A DNA stretch of 64,000 bases from Staphylococcus equorum (GTDB lineage: Bacteria > Bacillota > Bacilli > Staphylococcales > Staphylococcaceae). The stretch covers positions 1-64,000 of the forward strand of contig NZ_JAMBPV010000004.1 in the NCBI RefSeq assembly GCF_029531845.1, given 5' to 3'. Below, piece by piece: positions 55,048 through 62,128 of this stretch. The translations under genes and the position numbers were made by a program. How positions within the stretch are numbered: the stretch's first letter is position 1; every line of letters starts with the position of its first letter. The notes beneath the pieces are model-generated. The model was not told where the DNA came from and made no database searches. It saw only the letters and a program-made list of their open reading frames with translations.

Positions 55048-55230
55048 ATGTTGTTATATGTTAAGGCTCTTGGGATGAGCCTCTTAATCGGAGTTTTAAT
55101 CTTTTTATTAATGTTTATAGGCACAGGGAAAGATCAATTGCTTGGTAGTGTGATTATGGCACTATTAGGCTTTTTTGGAAGTTTTATTTCTTTCTTGTAT
55201 GAAAAAAGACATAATAGGGAGGCTAAATAG
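55048..55230 (+). CDS. Small two-helix membrane protein, unknown
   Basis: A 60-residue product with two hydrophobic segments (about residues 5-27 and 31-51) and a basic tail YEKRHNREAK. GTGAGGGAT precedes its ATG. Function unknown. Confidence 0.6.
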   Translation: MLLYVKALGMSLLIGVLIFLLMFIGTGKDQLLGSVIMALLGFFGSFISFLYEKRHNREAK

Positions 55231-55342
55231 ATTGAATAAAATCTATTTATGTTTTTGTAACCTAATTGTGACGCGTGACAGTTACTTCTTTTTTGTTTAC
55301 AAATAAGTACAAGCGTTCTATCATATCGTTGAGGTGATAAAT

Positions 55343-55534
55343 ATGGAGCCAAATTTAAATTGGAAAAAAGACTTTCAAGAATTCCAAGAAATATTAAATT
55401 CTGGCATTAACCCTGAATGGTTATATAGCGCTAAAGCCAATATGGTACTGAATCCTGCCTATACAGGAGAAGGTAGACAATTCTTTTTTACAAAAGATAT
55501 TATGAAAGCAAGTAAAACAATTCCATTCTTTTAA
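55343..55534 (+). CDS. 63-residue protein, unknown, intact copy
   Basis: The product begins MEPNLNWKKDFQEFQEI and ends TKDIMKASKTIPFF. GAGGTGATAA precedes ATG 55343; the GTG at 55334 lies inside that signal. It is soluble, with an aromatic-rich C-terminal half (NPEWLYSAKANMVLNPAYTG). A decayed copy with matching upstream DNA lies about 3.9 kb to the left. No family is recognised. Confidence 0.66.
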   Translation: MEPNLNWKKDFQEFQEILNSGINPEWLYSAKANMVLNPAYTGEGRQFFFTKDIMKASKTIPFF

Positions 55535-55622
55535 CCGGGTTAATACTATTAATATCAAAAAATGATTATCAATACATTGCTTTGAGCAATATTAATATAG
55601 AATATAAAACAGTTATAAAGTT

Positions 55623-55660
55623 AAACGCTAGGTAGCATAGATACCTTAGCGTTTTTTCAT
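55623..55660 (+). terminator. Terminator after the 63-residue gene
   Basis: AAACGCTAGGTA pairs with TACCTTAGCGTTT (one bulge), then TTTTTT. Confidence 0.85.
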
Positions 55661-55810
55661 TTTCTAATATCCTGTTTTTGAGATAAATGATACGCTTATA
55701 AAAACAACGAGTATGTGTTAGATATTACTTTGTCTAATTATATAATTTAGGTCGTTTGTATTTTATAAAAATCTAGTAAGTTATAGAAATAAGAAAATGG
55801 AGGATCATAC

Positions 55811-56695
55811 ATGAAATCAATAAAAGTGTATCATTATGATGCTTTTAGTAAAAAAGCGAATAAAGGTAATCCAGCTGGCGTCGTTTTAAATGGAGATGAC
55901 ATAACAGAAGTGGAAATGCAGGACATTGCTTTTAAAGTAGGCTTTAATGAAACAGCTTTTCCAATAGCATCTGATAAAGCAGATCTTAGGATACGGTATT
56001 TTTCACCGAAACAAGAAATGGAACTCTGTGGACATGCAACAATGGCCACAATTTATGCGTTAAAGACAAACGGATTGTTAGAAAATAAAACAGAATTAAC
56101 TATTGAAACGAAAGCAGGAATCTTACCGATACGTATTACAGAGAACGAGCAAAATGAAATACATATAACAATGAAACAAGCATTACCACAATTTAAAAAA
56201 TTTGAAGGATCTACATATGATTTAGCGAAAGCAATAGGCATTGAAGAAGTGGATTTTGATGATGAGTTACCCATAATGTACGGTAGCACTGGGGCATGGA
56301 CACTTTTAATACCTATAAAGTCACTTGACATTTTTAATAAAATGGAACCAAATAACAAGGTGTTTTCTTCAATTTTAAATGAAATACCTAACGCATCTGT
56401 ACATCCATTTTGCCTTGAAAGTTATTATGAAGAAGCGGATATGCATGGCCGTCATTTTTCTTCAACTTTTTCAGGAACAATAGAAGATCCAGTTACTGGC
56501 ACTGCTTCAGGTGTCATGGGTGCGTATTTTGCCAAGTATATAAAAAAAGAGGCTCATACTTCCATGAAACTTATTGTAGAGCAAGGACAAGAAATGAATA
56601 AGGATGGCCAAGTGATAGTGAATGTTGCAGAAAATAACGAAATCGAAATAACTGGCAATGCTGTTTACGTAGAAGAAATTGATATATCATTTTAG
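55811..56695 (+). CDS. PhzF-family isomerase-like protein
   Basis: The 294-residue product shows the family's two-lobed pattern: [16 protein letters not shown] at the N-terminus, [10 protein letters not shown] near residue 41, [13 protein letters not shown] near 72, and [16 protein letters not shown] near 229. PhzF proteins are isomerases related to diaminopimelate epimerase; there are no phenazine genes nearby, so its substrate is not known. ATGGAGGATC precedes the ATG. It is monocistronic. Confidence 0.87.
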   Translation: MKSIKVYHYDAFSKKANKGNPAGVVLNGDDITEVEMQDIAFKVGFNETAFPIASDKADLRIRYFSPKQEMELCGHATMATIYALKTNGLLENKTELTIETKAGILPIRITENEQNEIHITMKQALPQFKKFEGSTYDLAKAIGIEEVDFDDELPIMYGSTGAWTLLIPIKSLDIFNKMEPNNKVFSSILNEIPNASVHPFCLESYYEEADMHGRHFSSTFSGTIEDPVTGTASGVMGAYFAKYIKKEAHTSMKLIVEQGQEMNKDGQVIVNVAENNEIEITGNAVYVEEIDISF

Positions 56696-56827
56696 AAATT
56701 AAGCGTTTTTTATAAAGTATGCGCAGAACTTTATACTTTATAAAAATAGTGAATGGATACTTTTGTATTTGCTATATGGATATAGTAAAGTTAAATTAAA
56801 TGAGATATCTAGAGAGGTTTGATAACT

Positions 56828-57232
56828 ATGGATATAAATAATGTTATAAATACTTATAAAGTAATACTCTCGAATGCTTCTGCAGCAAACAAAAGTGATA
56901 AACGTAAAAAAGGACTAGATAAAATAATTGCACTGTTTATTAAAAACCCTGAAACGAAAAGCGAAGGATTAAAATTTCTTCAAAGTTTAGATACAGAGTC
57001 ATTCTATAATTTACTTAGTGCGTGGGATATAGGTCGAAGTGTACTCACGGCGCCAGATTGTTTAAATGACGATGTTAGGATTAGTGGGAGCAAGTCAAAT
57101 TTAATGAATGAAAATGTTAAAACATTAAAAAATAATTTGCCTATCCAATATGAAGCAGCCATTTATTTTAAAGATAAGGACTGTATTTTTGTAAAACAAT
57201 GCCTTATAGCATTTCAAAAAGAATTTATTTAA
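56828..57232 (+). CDS. Helical soluble protein, unknown
   Basis: A 134-residue product, mostly helical by eye (MDINNVINTYKVILSNASAANKS, then KGLDKIIALFIKN). GAGAGGTTT precedes ATG 56828; an in-frame TTG at 56819 lies in that signal. It has its own terminator. No family is recognised. Confidence 0.6.
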   Translation: MDINNVINTYKVILSNASAANKSDKRKKGLDKIIALFIKNPETKSEGLKFLQSLDTESFYNLLSAWDIGRSVLTAPDCLNDDVRISGSKSNLMNENVKTLKNNLPIQYEAAIYFKDKDCIFVKQCLIAFQKEFI

Positions 57233-57238
57233 TAATAT

Positions 57239-57290
57239 AAACACTACTTAAGGGGTGAGGAATGGCTCATCTAAGTGGTGTTTTACTTAT
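57239..57290 (+). terminator. Terminator after the 134-residue gene
   Basis: AAACACTACTTA pairs with TAAGTGGTGTTT (one G-U), with inner GGTGAG/CTCATC; a short TTTTA follows. Confidence 0.75.
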
Positions 57291-57745
57291 AATTAATAAG
57301 CTTTAGAAATATTTGTGCTTAAAGTACTTATAAAGGTGCAAAACAATTGTAGAAAAAATGATTAATAAAATGATGAGAAATTAAAATATACCTAAATTAA
57401 TATTTCCATCAGTAGCGTTATATACGTCTTTGGCCCCGTCTAAAGATAGGAGGACGGATAACTCGAAGATTAGTATAGCAATGAATCTTCTATTAAAATT
57501 AATAGCGTTTTCGGATGGTTTTTTATTAACTAGTCAGGAGTCGGCCCAAATTACTGCCATTTTTTAAAACGAAATAATATAATCAATCATTCATTAGTTG
57601 AATTTATATAAAGACAAACACAAATAAAAATGAATATAATTGAATTAACAAAAATCCCCATAAAAAATAACCAAATGCTTTTATAGCAATTGGTTTGTCT
57701 AAGTTCTAAAATAAACACTACGAGTGTTTATTGTTAATTCGTATT
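57291..57745. other. Stretch with gene remnants only
   Basis: No intact gene. On the minus strand 57610-57700 a segment reads LDKPIAIKAFGYFLWGFLL then a hydrophobic end and a stop; it resembles the last part of a membrane protein whose upstream frame is closed by TAG. Around 57440-57480 CCGTC and GACGG form a hairpin of unknown meaning. Confidence 0.4.
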
Positions 57746-57832
57746 TTATAATAAAATTATAGAAAGTGCAAAAAACATGACTGATAAAATAAATAAGACA
57801 GTACCAAAAAAGACTAGTTTTCTAGACTGCTT

Positions 57833-57973
57833 TTAAATACCCAATTCATGATTGTTATCTAAGTTTTTTTCGTTAATAATTTTACGCTCATTATTAAATT
57901 CATAAAATGAAAACAAACTAACGATCAATAGAATTAAACTAATTATGAATGTAATAATGATTAATATTCCCAT
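57833..57973 (-). CDS. Small membrane protein, possibly cut short by an in-frame stop
   Basis: A 46-residue product (MGILIIITFIISLILLIVSLF then a polar segment ending NNHELGI). Its ATG directly follows the stop of the upstream 54-residue gene, so the pair is coupled. After the TAA the same frame stays open for 28 more codons (57746-57832) and encodes KQSRKLVFFGTVLFILSVM plus further hydrophobic residues, a second membrane helix with its own stop. The gene may have been a two-helix protein of about 75 residues that acquired a nonsense codon. Confidence 0.55.
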   Translation of the reverse strand: MGILIIITFIISLILLIVSLFSFYEFNNERKIINEKNLDNNHELGI

Positions 57974-58138
57974 TTATGAGTTAGCTCCATCTATGTTATT
58001 TGATAAGATTTCTAAATATCGATATATATTATTTGAAGTGGTATCTTTCGGTAAGCTGTGTGAGAATACATGACCGTTTTTAGTTTCAACAGTATAAGTG
58101 ACTTGGTCAAGTTTTATATTATAATTAATGATGTGCAT
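57974..58138 (-). CDS. 54-residue protein, unknown
   Basis: Read by hand on the minus strand: MHIINYNIKLDQVTYTVETK, then a polar part and LEILSNNIDGANS. The signal GAGGAGAATTTT sits at ideal distance before the ATG, which makes a real gene likely despite the size. It is directly followed by the small membrane gene (TAA-ATG junction). Confidence 0.62.
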   Translation of the reverse strand: MHIINYNIKLDQVTYTVETKNGHVFSHSLPKDTTSNNIYRYLEILSNNIDGANS

Positions 58139-58364
58139 AAAATTCTCCTCGGAAATTGAATTTATATTTATTATACAATTAATGCGTTTGTAATTCTTCC
58201 TATCGACCTAATTGTTTTGGACGATGTATAACTAATTATATCTAATTGTACTACATATAAAGTTAATTTGCTGTAAAAAAGACAATAAAAGCTAATTTAA
58301 TTTTTATTTACAGACACTTGATAGCTTATTGAAAATGTAGAAATACAAATTTTTATATAAGATG

Positions 58365-58393
58365 TTGACAAAAAGTTATATCCATAGTATATT
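58365..58393 (+). promoter_or_regulatory. Strong sigma-A promoter of the cold-shock gene
   Basis: Perfect TTGACA (58365-58370), 17 bp, then TATATT (58388-58393). The predicted start near 58400 gives a leader of about 115 bases before the ATG, as expected for cold-shock mRNAs, whose leaders act as RNA thermosensors. Confidence 0.85.
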
Positions 58394-58515
58394 TGTACTC
58401 AAGTAATTTTTAATTCGGAAATTTTAAAAGTAGTCTTATTCATTGAATTTTACTCCTTTGGATTTTTTAATAACAAGTTACAAATATATGTGCTAAAGCA
58501 CACGGAGGTTTTCAT

Positions 58516-58716
58516 ATGAATAAAGGTACAGTAAAATGGTTCAATGCAGATAAAGGTTTCGGTTTCATCGAAGTAGAAAATAACGACGACGTATTCGTAC
58601 ATTTCTCAGCTATCAATTCTGAAGGTTACAAATCATTAGAAGAAGGCGAAACAGTTGAATTCGACATCGTTGATGGCGACCGTGGTAAACAAGCTGCTAA
58701 CGTTAACAAAGCATAA
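58516..58716 (+). CDS. Cold-shock protein (CspA family)
   Basis: A 66-residue single-stranded nucleic-acid-binding protein with RNP1 KGFGFIEV (residues 14-21) and RNP2 VFVHFSAI (27-34). It acts as an RNA chaperone. It has a strong promoter, a long leader and a CGGAGG ribosome binding site, so high expression is likely. Staphylococci carry several paralogs, so I give no letter. Confidence 0.95.
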   Translation: MNKGTVKWFNADKGFGFIEVENNDDVFVHFSAINSEGYKSLEEGETVEFDIVDGDRGKQAANVNKA

Positions 58717-58738
58717 TTTAAAGTTTTAAATTATCTTT

Positions 58739-58770
58739 AACACTCACCCTATGGGGCGGGTGTTTTTTTA
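58739..58770 (+). terminator. Terminator of the cold-shock gene
   Basis: AACACTCACCC pairs with GGGCGGGTGTT (one mismatch), then TTTTTT. Confidence 0.9.
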
Positions 58771-58846
58771 TGTTAAAAATTAAAACTCCAAAAAATTAAA
58801 AACAATAAATTATAATAAAAATACAGAAAAGTATAAGAGGATTATT

Positions 58847-58875
58847 TTGTAAGCGCTTAATTTAACTAGTATACT
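58847..58875 (+). promoter_or_regulatory. SDR promoter with cre-like site
   Basis: TTGTAA (58847-58852), 17 bp, TATACT (58870-58875). TGTAAGCGCTTAAT (58848-58861) matches 12 of 14 positions of the CcpA consensus TGWAANCGNTNWCA and covers the -35 element, which predicts glucose repression. Confidence 0.7.
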
Positions 58876-58902
58876 TAATATATAGTAAAAGGAGCGGATA
58901 TT

Positions 58903-59661
58903 ATGCAAAATTATAAAGGCTTTGATAAAGATTTTAATATTACAGATAAAGTAGCTATTATCACTGGGGGTAACAGTGGTATAGGTAAAGCAATAACTGA
59001 CTTTTACATAGAAAAAGGGGCTAAAGTTGCAGTATTGGATATAAAAGATAGCGTAAATGAATTGAAAGATGATCAAATTCTAGGCATACAATGTGATATA
59101 ACAAATGAAAAAGATATTGATAATGCGATTCATTTAACAAAGCAGACTTTTGACCGTATTGATATATTGGTGAATTCTGCAGGTGTTGTACTTTTAGATA
59201 AAGCAGAAACAATGTCTAGCGAGATTTGGCAAAAGCAAATTGATTTAAATTTAACTGCCTCTTTCAAAATGGCTCAAAAAGTAGGAAATGAATTTATTGA
59301 ACAAGGTGAAGGTGGAAAAATTATTAATATGGCAAGCCAAAACGCTTTAATAGCATTAGATAAACATACTGCTTATGGAGTTACAAAAGCTGGAATTGTT
59401 AATTTAACTAAGAGCTTGGCATTTGAGTGGGCAAAATTTAATATTAATGTTAACGCTATTGCGCCAACAATCGTTGCAACAGAATTGTCTGATAAAGCAT
59501 GGGTAGGTAAGGCAAGAGAAGACGCCTTAGCTGGTATTCCTTTAGGACGATTTGGTGAACCTGAGGAAGTAGCAGCAATTGCTTTATTTTTAGCAAGTGA
59601 CGCGACCAATTTCATGACCGGTGAAACTAATGTATTAGATGGTGGAAATACGATTAAATAA
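58903..59661 (+). CDS. Short-chain dehydrogenase (polyol/sugar type)
   Basis: The 252-residue product is a classical SDR: cofactor motif TGGNSGIGKAI near residue 24, NSAGV near 97, catalytic serine in NMASQNA near 148 and YGVTK near 161, and a complete C-terminus FMTGETNVLDGG. The aspartate after the second strand (AVLDIKD) favours NAD over NADP. The N-terminal FDKDFNITDKVAIITGG resembles GolD-type polyol dehydrogenases; the cre-like promoter fits a sugar or polyol catabolic role. The substrate is unproved. Confidence 0.87.
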   Translation: MQNYKGFDKDFNITDKVAIITGGNSGIGKAITDFYIEKGAKVAVLDIKDSVNELKDDQILGIQCDITNEKDIDNAIHLTKQTFDRIDILVNSAGVVLLDKAETMSSEIWQKQIDLNLTASFKMAQKVGNEFIEQGEGGKIINMASQNALIALDKHTAYGVTKAGIVNLTKSLAFEWAKFNINVNAIAPTIVATELSDKAWVGKAREDALAGIPLGRFGEPEEVAAIALFLASDATNFMTGETNVLDGGNTIK

Positions 59662-59724
59662 GTGATGTTAATAAATTTAAATATGTATATGAAGATATTT
59701 TATGATTAATAAATAACAATAAGT

Positions 59725-59762
59725 AAAGCCTATAAATTAATATTTGTAGGCTTTTTATTTTA
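59725..59762 (+). terminator. Terminator of the SDR gene
   Basis: AAAGCCTATAAAT pairs with ATTTGTAGGCTTT, then TTTATTTTA. Confidence 0.9.
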
Positions 59763-59919
59763 TATATATAACTAATTTAGTAATGATCTTATAAAGTGCT
59801 GGCGCCTAGGGAATAATATGGGAGAGTGGCTACATGCTCGAACTATATCCCAGGCAAGCATACATTTTAAAATAGTAATAATACGGTTTATTAGCAAGAA
59901 CTATCACTTGAAATTTATG

Positions 59920-59955
59920 TAAATAAAAAACACATCAGTAACTTGGGATGTGTTT
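59920..59955 (-). terminator. Terminator of the Cas2-like gene (minus strand)
   Basis: On the minus strand AAACACATC pairs with GATGTGTTT, followed by TTTATTT. The stem begins at the stop codon. Confidence 0.8.
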
Positions 59956-60226
59956 AATCATTAAGTATTTGCAATATTTCATCGTATTTTTGTTCGCTCA
60001 ACATACCTAATGGACTTTCTTCAAATTTAAATATTAAAAAATCATCGTTTGAATTAAAGGAATTTTTAATACTTTCGTATATTTCATTTCTATCTAAATC
60101 ACTTTTCAAAAGCCATAAACCTCTATAAATATACAAAGCTTTACCTAATGCATTTAATTTAGCAGGCAATTTTTCATAACCATATGAAATAGAATTCAAA
60201 TTATACGACAATATGTATTTTGACAT
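59954..60226 (-). CDS. Cas2-like small protein, orphan
   Basis: The 90-residue product starts MSKYILSYNLNSISYGYEKL, followed by LWLLKSDLDRNEIYESIKN and SNDDFLIFKFEESPLGML. This beta-helix-beta order with an early YxxSYNL strand resembles the ferredoxin-like Cas2/VapD superfamily, especially non-CRISPR members. Instead of the Cas2 catalytic aspartate it has an asparagine at position 9. There is no CRISPR array or cas1 in the window. I start at ATG 60226 because AGGAGGCTGA precedes it. The function is unknown. Confidence 0.6.
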   Translation of the reverse strand: MSKYILSYNLNSISYGYEKLPAKLNALGKALYIYRGLWLLKSDLDRNEIYESIKNSFNSNDDFLIFKFEESPLGMLSEQKYDEILQILND

Positions 60227-60507
60227 TAATATCAGCCTCCTATATAAGCATATCATTAACTGTAAATTAAAAGTTGGGCAAAGGTTGATATTAAACGAAT
60301 TTATAATGATTTTTCACAATAAATATAAAAAGCATTTAATTTATAATTTTATTTACTGAAGCTTAATTCATTTTAGAGGTGATTTAAATTGAGGGAAATA
60401 GCTCTCATTTGTATGTGAATGTTTAAAAGTGAATACTGCATATAAGTGTTTTTTTTAAATGACTTCTTAATAGGGTTCATAATCTGTAAAAGTAGGGGTA
60501 GATGCAT

Positions 60508-61014
60508 ATGCAAATCTTCAGAATAAGTTCGGACCATAAAAAAAGTGCGCGCTTTTTAGATAATAGAAGGTTATCGAAGCAAGTATTAGAATTATATCAA
60601 ATTATTAGAGTATGTTTAGCAAAGTTAAACCTTGTTGATATAAACAGTAATTATATTAAACACCCCATTGTTGCTCATGTTTATAACAATGGGAAACCAT
60701 ATCTTATAGATACGTTCAACATTTTAGAAAGTATGAACGAAGAGCACATTCGACGTGGAGGAAAACGTTCTGTTGACTTTAAAAATGATATAGCACGTTT
60801 GAGAGAAATTGTTTATAAAGAAGAATACCAAAAATATTTTTCATATGAAATGTTGCCTCCGTTTTATGTTTTTGGTGATTGTAAAGTACATGGTGAAGAT
60901 GCATTTGAGTTATATCAAACATTATTATTCAATAAATGGAAAAAAGATAAAATACCGCCACGATGTGGTGTTAAAAAGGGCGTGGATAAACGTGACACAA
61001 GGTTATCAAATTGA
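60508..61014 (+). CDS. Pyrimidine-dimer DNA glycosylase family (Pyr_excise)
   Basis: The 168-residue product begins MQIFRISSDHKKSARFLDNR, then RLSKQVLELYQIIR, HPIVAHVYN near residue 54, and EEHIRRGGKR near 82. This pattern matches the T4 DenV-like family that cuts UV-induced pyrimidine dimers. The C-terminus (PPRCGVKKGVDKRDTRLSN) is less conserved. ATG 60508 is eight bases behind AGGGGT; ATG 60502 in the same frame is too close. It overlaps the next gene by 23 bp. Dimer cleavage is inferred from family resemblance. Confidence 0.7.
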   Translation: MQIFRISSDHKKSARFLDNRRLSKQVLELYQIIRVCLAKLNLVDINSNYIKHPIVAHVYNNGKPYLIDTFNILESMNEEHIRRGGKRSVDFKNDIARLREIVYKEEYQKYFSYEMLPPFYVFGDCKVHGEDAFELYQTLLFNKWKKDKIPPRCGVKKGVDKRDTRLSN

Positions 61015-61369
61015 ACAGTTATGGCGTCAGTATAAGTATGAAGTTTTGTGGCACAATCAAAATAGTTACAATAACATTAGAGAAACAATGAAACAAAGTC
61101 CATCATATGAAGATATAGCGTTATTGATTTCAGATGCGTTAACAATAAAGCCAACTAAAGGATCTATCATCAATACTTATGATCATATGTGGGGATATTT
61201 TAAAAAAATGTGCAGTTCGTCAGAAAATGAATTCCAGAAAGATATAAAATATCAATTTCAACAACATAAAATAGATGAAACTTATCTTTTAGAATTTCTC
61301 AAAAGTATGGCTGACTTTTATAACGTTGATTATATAAAACAATCTTCAATTATTAAAAGTTTGAAATAG
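60992..61369 (+). CDS. DUF1722 (YbgA-type) protein
   Basis: Starting at GTG 60992 inside the end of the glycosylase gene, the 125-residue product shows the DUF1722 pattern: LWRQYKYEVLWHNQNSY near residue 9, the YDHMWGYFKK motif near 70 and LLEFLKSMADFYNVDYIKQS near 100. The same domain is often found next to photolyase or fused to DUF523. GGGCGTGG precedes the GTG. The 23-bp overlap indicates coupled translation with the glycosylase. A longer upstream frame exists but only overlaps the glycosylase gene. Confidence 0.72.
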   Translation: MTQGYQIEQLWRQYKYEVLWHNQNSYNNIRETMKQSPSYEDIALLISDALTIKPTKGSIINTYDHMWGYFKKMCSSSENEFQKDIKYQFQQHKIDETYLLEFLKSMADFYNVDYIKQSSIIKSLK

Positions 61370-61389
61370 GAGGAATTATAAAAATATGA

Positions 61390-61839
61390 ATGAGGACGTT
61401 ATTACCTTTTATGGGTGGTAATATCATAGGTAAAATCACTGCAAAAGAAGCACCAAAAGATTATGGCAAATTTGAAAAACCAGCGTATTCTCCACCGCGA
61501 TATGCATTTCCTATTGTTTGGCCTATATTATATCTATGCATGGGCATAGCTTATAATTTGGTTAAAAGTAAAGGGACAAATACCAAAGCAGCAACTGCTA
61601 CGCATGATACTCAGCTTAGTTTAAATTTTCTATGGTCATTATTGTATTTTAAAAAGAAAGTAAGGGGCATTGTCTTGATTTAGCGTTTTATTTTATTAAT
61701 AGCAGTAACGGCTAATGTTGTTGTATTTTTTAAAAACAAACCTATCTCAGACATCTTGCTTTTCCCTTATGTCCTTTGGTCTAGTTATGCTAGTTATTTA
61801 AATACTGGAAATTGGTTGCTTAATAAAGATAACCCATAG
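61390..61839 (+). pseudogene. tspO: TspO/MBR tryptophan-rich sensory protein, in-frame TAG
   Basis: Both halves of a TspO protein lie in one frame. MRTLLPFMGGNIIGKITAKE, FEKPAYSPPRYAFPIVWPIL and NFLWSLLYF run to VLI, where TAG (61681-61683) stands in place of the usual glutamate-type codon. RFILLIAVTANVVVFFKNK and the family-typical PYVLWSSYASYLNTGNWLLN follow to TAG 61837-61839. A single G-to-T change of GAG would explain the break. The ribosome binding site AGGAGG also faces a competing out-of-frame ATG at 61386. TspO binds porphyrins and responds to light or oxidative stress in bacteria. Confidence 0.85.
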
Positions 61840-61869
61840 TATTCAAAAAGTTTTTGTGAATAAAAAACT

Positions 61870-61925
61870 AAAATTAGCCCTGAAGAAATCTATCGCATAA
61901 ATTTCTTCGGGGCTAATTTTAATAT
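61870..61925 (+). terminator. Terminator after tspO
   Basis: AAAATTAGCCCTGAAGAAAT pairs with ATTTCTTCGGGGCTAATTTT over 20 bp (one G-U) around 11 nt. Confidence 0.92.
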
Positions 61926-62128
61926 ATGTTTCTTTATATAATATAGAAAGTAGGGTAAAGAGGAATATGCGAAATTTTTAAATGTAATATTATTACATTT
62001 TTAGTTTATTTAAAAAGATGATTAGGAAAAACTTTGTGGTGAAGTATTTTAAGGTATTTGTGTCCACTGCTATTTCAATAACTAGAGATAAATTAAAGTT
62101 ATCTTATTTTATCTAAGAGGGAGGATTT

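Noticed and set aside
57420..57560. Insertion-sequence remnant
   Set aside because: There is a small hairpin and protein-like scraps, but no transposase motif and no terminal inverted repeats with target duplication.
60809..60991. Longer N-terminus for the DUF1722 gene
   Set aside because: The extra part is an alternate frame of the glycosylase gene; the DUF1722 similarity begins right after GTG 60992, which has its own ribosome binding site.
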